This document shows positions 58,649-64,000 of a stretch of 64,000 nucleotides of DNA, one piece after another; the first letter of the stretch is position 1; every line of letters starts with the position of its first letter. Under the pieces are notes generated by a model. The model saw nothing but the letters and a program-made list of their open reading frames with translations. It was not told where the DNA came from and searched no databases. Location of the stretch: contig NZ_VRTS01000006.1 of NCBI RefSeq assembly GCF_008017755.1, positions 124,001 to 188,000 on the forward strand. The letters run 5' to 3'. Source of the stretch: Alkalisalibacterium limincola. GTDB lineage: Bacteria > Pseudomonadota > Gammaproteobacteria > Xanthomonadales > Xanthomonadaceae. The translations under genes and the position numbers were made by a program.

Positions 58649-59478
58649 AGAAACAACGCGTCCTGGCCGCGGCCGTGATGACGCCGGTCGCGATCGCGAT
58701 CGTGCTGCTGCTGCCCACGCATTGGCTGGCCGGCGTGTTCGCGGTGACACTGCTGCTGGCGCTCTGGGAGCTCTCGCGCATGGTCGGCGTGGAGCACACG
58801 ATCGGGCGGGTGGCCTACCTGGCGGGGAATGCCGCGATCATGGCCTGGCTGGCCTGGTTCGGGCTGCCGGGCCTTGGCCTGGTCATCGTCCTGCTGGGCG
58901 TGATGTTCTGGCTGCTGGTGTGCCTGTGGCTGCTGCGCTTCGATTTCGCCTCCGGCGACGGCGCGGGGCCGCGCCTGCTCAAGCTGCTGGCCGGCTCGCT
59001 GGCGGTGATCCCGGCCTGGGTGGCCCTGGGCATCCTGCACGCGGGTAACCCGGGCGAGCCGGCGCTGGTCGGTCCCGGCTGGGCCCTGCTGGTGCTGGCG
59101 ATGATCTGGGCATCCGACACCGGCGCCTACTTCACCGGGATGCGCTTCGGCCGCCGCAAGCTGTCGCCGCGCATCAGCCCGAACAAGACCTGGGAAGGCT
59201 TCTGGGGCGGGATGGCGCTGAGCGTCGCGGTCGGCCTGGCGGTGGCGCCGTTCCTCGGCGTGGGCCTGGCGCAACTGCCGGCGATGGCCTTGCTGGCCGC
59301 GGCGGTCTGCGTGGCCGCGGTGATCGGCGACCTGTTCGAGAGCCTGATCAAGCGCCATGCCGGCTGCAAGGATTCGGGCACCCTGATCCCGGGCCACGGC
59401 GGCGTGTACGACCGTCTCGACAGCGTGCTGGCCGCGCTGCCGGTGGCGGTGCTGGTGAAGGCGGTGCTGGGGCTGTGA
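58645..59478 (+). CDS. cdsA: phosphatidate cytidylyltransferase
   Basis: 277 residues, about eight membrane helices. Makes CDP-diacylglycerol. C-terminal CDS signature around [17 protein letters not shown], and [12 protein letters not shown] earlier. Overlaps uppS and is four bases before dxr, so strongly coupled. Confidence 0.96.
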   Translation: MKKQRVLAAAVMTPVAIAIVLLLPTHWLAGVFAVTLLLALWELSRMVGVEHTIGRVAYLAGNAAIMAWLAWFGLPGLGLVIVLLGVMFWLLVCLWLLRFDFASGDGAGPRLLKLLAGSLAVIPAWVALGILHAGNPGEPALVGPGWALLVLAMIWASDTGAYFTGMRFGRRKLSPRISPNKTWEGFWGGMALSVAVGLAVAPFLGVGLAQLPAMALLAAAVCVAAVIGDLFESLIKRHAGCKDSGTLIPGHGGVYDRLDSVLAALPVAVLVKAVLGL

Positions 59479-59482
59479 GGCG

Positions 59483-60694
59483 ATGACACGCCAGCGACTG
59501 GCCATTCTCGGAGCGACGGGATCGATCGGCAGTTCGACGCTCGACGTCGTGGCCCGCCACCCGGATCGCTTCGAGCTGACCACGCTCAGCGCGCACTCGC
59601 AGGTGGACGCGCTGGTGGCGCTGTGCCGGCGCTTCCGCCCGGCACGTGCGGTGGTGTCCGACCCGGCCGCCTACGCGGCGCTGCGCGACGGCCTGGCCGA
59701 TGCCGGCCTGGACACCGAGGCGCACGCGGGCCCCGAGGCGCTGGAGGCCGCTGCCGAAGCCGCCGACACCGACACCGTGGTGGCGGCGATCGTCGGCGCG
59801 GCCGGCATGTCCTCGACCCTGGCCGCGGCCCGCGCCGGCAAGCGCATCCTGCTGGCGAACAAGGAGTCGGTGGTGCTGGCTGGCGACCTGCTGATGCGCG
59901 AGATCCGCGCACACGGGGCGCGCGTGCTGCCGGTGGACAGCGAACACAACGCGATCTTCCAGTGCCTGCCCGGCGACCCGGCGCAGCGCGGTGGCGTGCG
60001 CCGGGTGCTGCTGACCGCCTCGGGCGGCCCGTTCCGGGGCTTCACGCGTGCGCAGCTGGCCGGGGTGACGCCCGAGCAGGCCTGCGCGCACCCGAACTGG
60101 TCGATGGGGCGCAAGATCTCGGTCGATTCCGCCACGCTGATGAACAAGGGGCTGGAGGTCATCGAGGCGCATTGGCTGTTCGGCCTGGACCGGGCGCGCA
60201 TCGACGTGGTGGTGCACCCGCAGAGCATCGTGCACTCGCTGGTCGACTACGTCGACGGGTCGATGCTGGCGCAGCTGGGGCAGCCCGACATGCGCACCGC
60301 CCTGGCCTACGGCCTGGCCTGGCCGGAACGGATCGACTCGGGCGTCGGCACGCTGGACCTGGCCGCGCTGGGCCGGCTCGACTTCGAGGCGCCCGACCAC
60401 GCCACCTTCCCCTGCCTGGGCCTGGCTTACGCCGCGCTGGCGGCCGGCGGCACGGCCCCGGCGGTGCTCAACGCAGCCAATGAAGTGGCTGTTTCAGCCT
60501 TTCTTCAGGGCCGTGCAGGCTTCCTAGACATCCCTGCCCTGTTGCAGGCCACGCTCGACGCCCTCGAGACGCACCCCGCCGATTCGCTGGACGCGACCCT
60601 GGCCGCGGACGCCGAGGCGCGCCGGGTGGCGGGCGCACTGCTGCCCCGCCTGGCCGGCCAGGCCCGTCCCGACACCACTTACGGAACCCCCTGA
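59483..60694 (+). CDS. dxr: 1-deoxy-D-xylulose 5-phosphate reductoisomerase
   Basis: 403 residues. NADPH site [15 protein letters not shown] at the start, [20 protein letters not shown], and the metal/substrate part [20 protein letters not shown]. Second enzyme of the MEP isoprenoid pathway, feeding uppS. One base separates it from rseP. Confidence 0.97.
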   Translation: MTRQRLAILGATGSIGSSTLDVVARHPDRFELTTLSAHSQVDALVALCRRFRPARAVVSDPAAYAALRDGLADAGLDTEAHAGPEALEAAAEAADTDTVVAAIVGAAGMSSTLAAARAGKRILLANKESVVLAGDLLMREIRAHGARVLPVDSEHNAIFQCLPGDPAQRGGVRRVLLTASGGPFRGFTRAQLAGVTPEQACAHPNWSMGRKISVDSATLMNKGLEVIEAHWLFGLDRARIDVVVHPQSIVHSLVDYVDGSMLAQLGQPDMRTALAYGLAWPERIDSGVGTLDLAALGRLDFEAPDHATFPCLGLAYAALAAGGTAPAVLNAANEVAVSAFLQGRAGFLDIPALLQATLDALETHPADSLDATLAADAEARRVAGALLPRLAGQARPDTTYGTP

Positions 60695-60695
60695 G

Positions 60696-62027
60696 ATGGA
60701 GGCCTTCTTCGGATCGATCTGGTGGCTGATCGTCAGCCTCGGGATCCTCGTCACCTTCCACGAGTTCGGCCACTACTGGGTCGCGCGGCGCTGCGGCGTG
60801 CGCGTACTGCGCTTCTCGGTGGGCTTCGGCAAGCCGCTGTGGCAGCGCCGCGGCAAGGACGGCACGGTCTACCAGGTCGCCGCGATCCCGCTGGGCGGCT
60901 ACGTGAAGATGCTCGACGAGCGCGAGATCGAGGTGCGCCCCGAGGACCGCCACGAGGCGTTCAACAACAAGACCGTCTGGCAGCGCATCGCGATCGTCGC
61001 CGCCGGTCCCGGTTTCAACCTGATCCTGTGCCTGGCGCTGCTGTGGGCGATGTTCATCATCGGCAAGCCCGACTACGAGCCGCTGGTGGGCACCGTGCAG
61101 GGGCCGGCCGCCGAGGCCGGGTTCGAGTACGGCGACCGCCTCACCTCGGTGGGCGGGCGCGGCGTGGACACATGGAGCCACGCGATGATGGCGCTGACCG
61201 TGTCGGCGATCGACCGCGAGGCGGTCGAGGTGGACGTGCGCACCGCAGGGGGCTTCGAGCGCACCCGGACGCTGGACTTCGCCAATGCGCCCGCGATCGA
61301 CGAGCGCAACGTGATGCGCGAGATCGGCCTGGTGCCCCAGCAGTTCCTGCTCGAACCGGTGATCGGCGAGGTGTCCTACCCCGACAGCCCGCTGCGCTCG
61401 GGCGACCGGGTGGTGTCGATCGACGGCGGGCCGGTGCGCAGCTGGAACGAGATCACCGGGCTGGTGGCCGCTGCCGCCGGGCCGGACCGGGCGCTGGAGG
61501 TGGTGGTGGAGCGCGACGGCCTGCGCCTGCCGCTGCAGGTCCGACCCCAGCTGTACGAAGGCGAACGCTGGGTCCTGGGCATCACCCCGCAACCGCGCGA
61601 GGCCGAATACGATGCTCTGTTACGCTACGGCCCCATCGATGCCATCGGCGCGGCCGGCCGCGAGACCTGGCACCTGACCACGACCACGTTCGCGATGCTG
61701 TGGCGGATGATCAACGGCACGGCCTCGTTGCAGAACCTCTCCGGCCCCATCACCATTGCCCAGTACGCCAACAGCTCGGCCGGACTGGGGGTGGCCTGGT
61801 TCCTGAATTTCCTCGCCCTGCTCAGCCTGAGCCTGGCGATCATCAACCTGCTGCCGATCCCGATTTTGGACGGCGGGCACCTGCTGTATTACTTTATCGA
61901 GCTGATCAAGGGGAGTCCCGTCAGTGAAAGGACCATGATCGTGGGCCAGTACATCGGCCTGGCGATGCTGGCCGGACTGATGGGATTGGCCTTCTACAAC
62001 GATATCCTGCGCCTTTTTGGCTCCTGA
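60696..62027 (+). CDS. rseP: RseP site-2 zinc metalloprotease
   Basis: 443 residues. Zinc site HEFGH at H22-H26 in the first membrane helix, LDG motif in LLPIPILDGGHL of the last part, and two PDZ domains (about 110-200 and 205-290) that gate access. Cuts anti-sigma factor RseA after DegS to release sigma-E. Located upstream of bamA as in most Gammaproteobacteria. Confidence 0.97.
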   Translation: MEAFFGSIWWLIVSLGILVTFHEFGHYWVARRCGVRVLRFSVGFGKPLWQRRGKDGTVYQVAAIPLGGYVKMLDEREIEVRPEDRHEAFNNKTVWQRIAIVAAGPGFNLILCLALLWAMFIIGKPDYEPLVGTVQGPAAEAGFEYGDRLTSVGGRGVDTWSHAMMALTVSAIDREAVEVDVRTAGGFERTRTLDFANAPAIDERNVMREIGLVPQQFLLEPVIGEVSYPDSPLRSGDRVVSIDGGPVRSWNEITGLVAAAAGPDRALEVVVERDGLRLPLQVRPQLYEGERWVLGITPQPREAEYDALLRYGPIDAIGAAGRETWHLTTTTFAMLWRMINGTASLQNLSGPITIAQYANSSAGLGVAWFLNFLALLSLSLAIINLLPIPILDGGHLLYYFIELIKGSPVSERTMIVGQYIGLAMLAGLMGLAFYNDILRLFGS

Positions 62028-62091
62028 GCACACAACGACTCGCCCGCCCGCGGCATGCCCACACGCGTGCCGCTTCAACCGGAACCAACGG

Positions 62092-64000
62092 ATGACGCGA
62101 CCCACCGCTCCCCGCCTGCTTGCCATTGCGCTCGCTTCCGCCCTCGCCTTCAGCCAGACCGCCACGGCCCAGCAATTCGAGCCGTTCGTCGTCGAGGACA
62201 TCCGCATCGATGGCCTGCAGCGCATCGCCGCGGGCACCGTCTTCAGCTACCTCCCGGTGGAGCGCGGCGAGACGATCGACCGCAACCGCTCCTCGGAGGC
62301 GATCCGCGCGCTGTTCCGCACCGGCTTCTTCAACGACGTCCGGCTCGAGCGCCAGGGCGGGATCCTGGTGGTGGTGGTCGACGAGCGCCCGGCGATCAAC
62401 ACGATCACCCTGGTGGGCAACAAGGACGTCAAGACCGAGGACCTCATGGGCGGCCTGCGCGAGATCGGACTGGCCGAAGGCGAGACCTTCGACCGGCTCA
62501 ACCTCGAGCGCGTGACCGGCGAACTGACCCGCCAGTACAACAACCGCGGCAAGTACAACGTGTCGATCCAGCCGCGGGTGCAGCCGCTGGACCGCAACCG
62601 CGTCGACATCACCATCGACATCACCGAAGGCAAGGCGGCCCGGATCCGGCACATCAACATCGTCGGCAACGAGACCTTCGAAGAGAAGGAACTGCGCCGC
62701 AACTGGGAATCCAACACGACCAACTGGCTGAGCTGGTACCGCCGCGACGACCAGTATTCGCGCGAGAAGCTGGGCGGCGACCTGGAGAAGCTCGACGCCC
62801 ATTACCTCGACCGCGGGCACATCGACTTCAACATCGAGTCGACCCAGGTGGCGATCTCGCCGGACAAGGCCGACATGTACATCACGACGAACATCGTCGA
62901 GGGCGAGGTGTACACGATCTCCAGCATCGAGCTGACCGGCGACACGGTGCTGCCGCACGATGAAGTGCGGACGATGATCATCCCGCGCGAGGGACAGGTC
63001 TTCTCGCGCCGCCTGCTGGAGGCCACCTCCGACAACATCGTCTCGGTGCTGTCCAACATCGGCCACGCGTTCGCCGAGGTCACCCCGATCCCGGAACTCA
63101 ACCGCGAGGAGAAGACGGTCGACCTGCGCCTGTTCGTCGAGCCCGGCCCGCGCGTGCAGGTGCGCCGGATCGTGTTCGAGGGCAACACCCGGACCGCCGA
63201 CGAAGTGCTGCGCCGCGAGATGCGCCAGTTCGAGAGCGCCTGGTACTCGCAGGCGGCCATCGACCGTTCGAAGGTGCGCCTGCAGCGCCTGGGCTACTTC
63301 GAGCGGTCGACGTGGAGAACACCCCGGTGCCGGGCTCGCAGGACGAGGTCGACCTGGTCATCAAGGTCGAGGAGCGCCAGTCGGGCCAGTTCGCCTTCAG
63401 CCTGGGCTACTCCCAGTACGCCGGCGTGATCACCACGGCCCAGCTGAGCCAGGACAACTTCATGGGTACCGGCAACCGCGTCGGCATCGGCATCCAGAAC
63501 AACGTCTTCTCCAAGCGCCTGGACCTGTCGTTCCTGAACCCGTACTTCACCCAGGACGGCGTGTCGGTGGGCTACAACCTGTCCTACAGCGAGTTCAATT
63601 CGCAGGACTTCAATGCCGCCCAGTACAACTCCGACGCGATCAACTTCCAGTCGATCTTCGGGGTTCCGATCAGCGAGACCGACTCGGTCGGCCTGATCTT
63701 CGGCATCGACCGCAACGAGATCCAGACGATCCCGGGCTTCACCCCGAGGGTGATCGACGACTACATCAACGCCGTCGGCCGGCGCACGTTCAAGGCCTGG
63801 CGTGCTGAGCTGTCGTGGCGGCGCGACTCGCGCAACCACTTCTTCGTGCCCACGCGCGGCACGCAGCAGGCGTTGTCGGCCGAGGTCACGCTCCCGGGTT
63901 CGACCCAGGAGTACTACAAGCTCAACTACCAGTTCTCCCGCTACTGGCCGATCAGCCCGGCCCTGGTGCTCAACACCAACTTCAACCTGGGCTACGGCGA
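62092..64000 (+). CDS. bamA: outer membrane protein assembly factor BamA, with frame break, cut by window end
   Basis: Signal peptide 1-25 (TATA before QQFEPFVVEDIRI), five POTRA domains (about 27-430), then the start of the beta-barrel (RVGIGIQNNVFSKRLDLSFL, YFTQDGVSVGYNLSYSEFNS). The ATG at 62092 starts the signal peptide. The frame breaks at 63304-63306, where GAGCGGTCGAC should read GAGCGGGTCGAC to keep RVDVENTPV; one G is missing. The gene continues past position 64000. BamA inserts barrels into the outer membrane; essential. Confidence 0.96.

Overview
The window is a 64 kb piece of a very GC-rich chromosome from a Gammaproteobacterium, most likely of the Lysobacterales (Xanthomonadales). 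The evidence is the order map-glnD-dapD-arsC-like-dapE, the block rpsB-tsf-pyrH-frr-uppS-cdsA-dxr-rseP-bamA, an alpha-lytic-type serine protease of the kind known from Lysobacter, and CRP/Clp-like palindromes. No rRNA, tRNA, CRISPR array, IS element or prophage was recognised. The content is mostly core chromosome with a few accessory insertions.

Layout. 1-2.3 kb: end of an alpha/beta hydrolase and two convergent pirins. 2.4-5.7 kb (minus): hydrolase, 23S rRNA methyltransferase RlmKL and a small methyltransferase. 5.8-9.3 kb: amidase, purT, a secreted DUF3887-type protein, a VanY-type peptidase and a DUF423 membrane protein. 9.3-14.1 kb (minus): a tightly overlapping GldA/GldF/GldG-like ABC operon ending in a DUF4340 protein. 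14.2-17.5 kb: a membrane-anchored SRPBCC protein and a DesK/NarL-type two-component pair. 17.6-20.8 kb: a GNAT acetyltransferase directly joined to minCDE, then a small HExxH protein. 20.9-28 kb: M2 dipeptidase, outer-membrane protein, Bcr/CflA exporter, and a BCCT transporter behind an outer-membrane protein. 28.2-34.8 kb: sterol-desaturase-like protein and a probable arsenosugar cluster (VTT-flavoprotein fusion, TIGR04283-like and TIGR04282-like proteins, ArsS), with an MFS transporter. 35-38.6 kb: methyltransferase, universal stress protein, SulP transporter, tiny membrane protein. 38.8-45.9 kb: parC, tpm, tandem membrane paralogues, penicillin-acylase-like enzyme, and a small protein behind CRP-like sites. 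45.9-51.8 kb (minus): map-glnD-dapD-arsC-like-dapE. 52.4-53.5 kb: secreted serine protease placed between map and rpsB. 53.8-64 kb: translation factors, isoprenoid/phospholipid/envelope genes, ending inside bamA.

An important quality point: at least ten small indels break or distort reading frames, including in the essential genes rpsB, tsf, pyrH and bamA, as well as minC, rlmKL, a response regulator and one membrane paralogue. Most look like loss of one base in a short G or C run, so they are best read as consensus errors of the assembly rather than real mutations. These genes are annotated over their full span with the break position.

Functionally, the right half joins protein synthesis (rpsB, tsf, frr, map), nucleotide supply (pyrH), nitrogen sensing (glnD), lysine/peptidoglycan precursor synthesis (dapD, dapE), undecaprenyl and phospholipid synthesis (uppS, cdsA, dxr) and outer-membrane assembly with its sigma-E protease (bamA, rseP). 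The left half is dominated by envelope transport and processing. The least characterised parts are the arsenosugar cluster with its membrane-flavoprotein fusion, the Gld-like operon, the acetyltransferase at the head of min, the outer-membrane protein linked to the BCCT transporter, and two proteins inserted into conserved gene orders (protease between map and rpsB; retropepsin-like protein between pyrH and frr).
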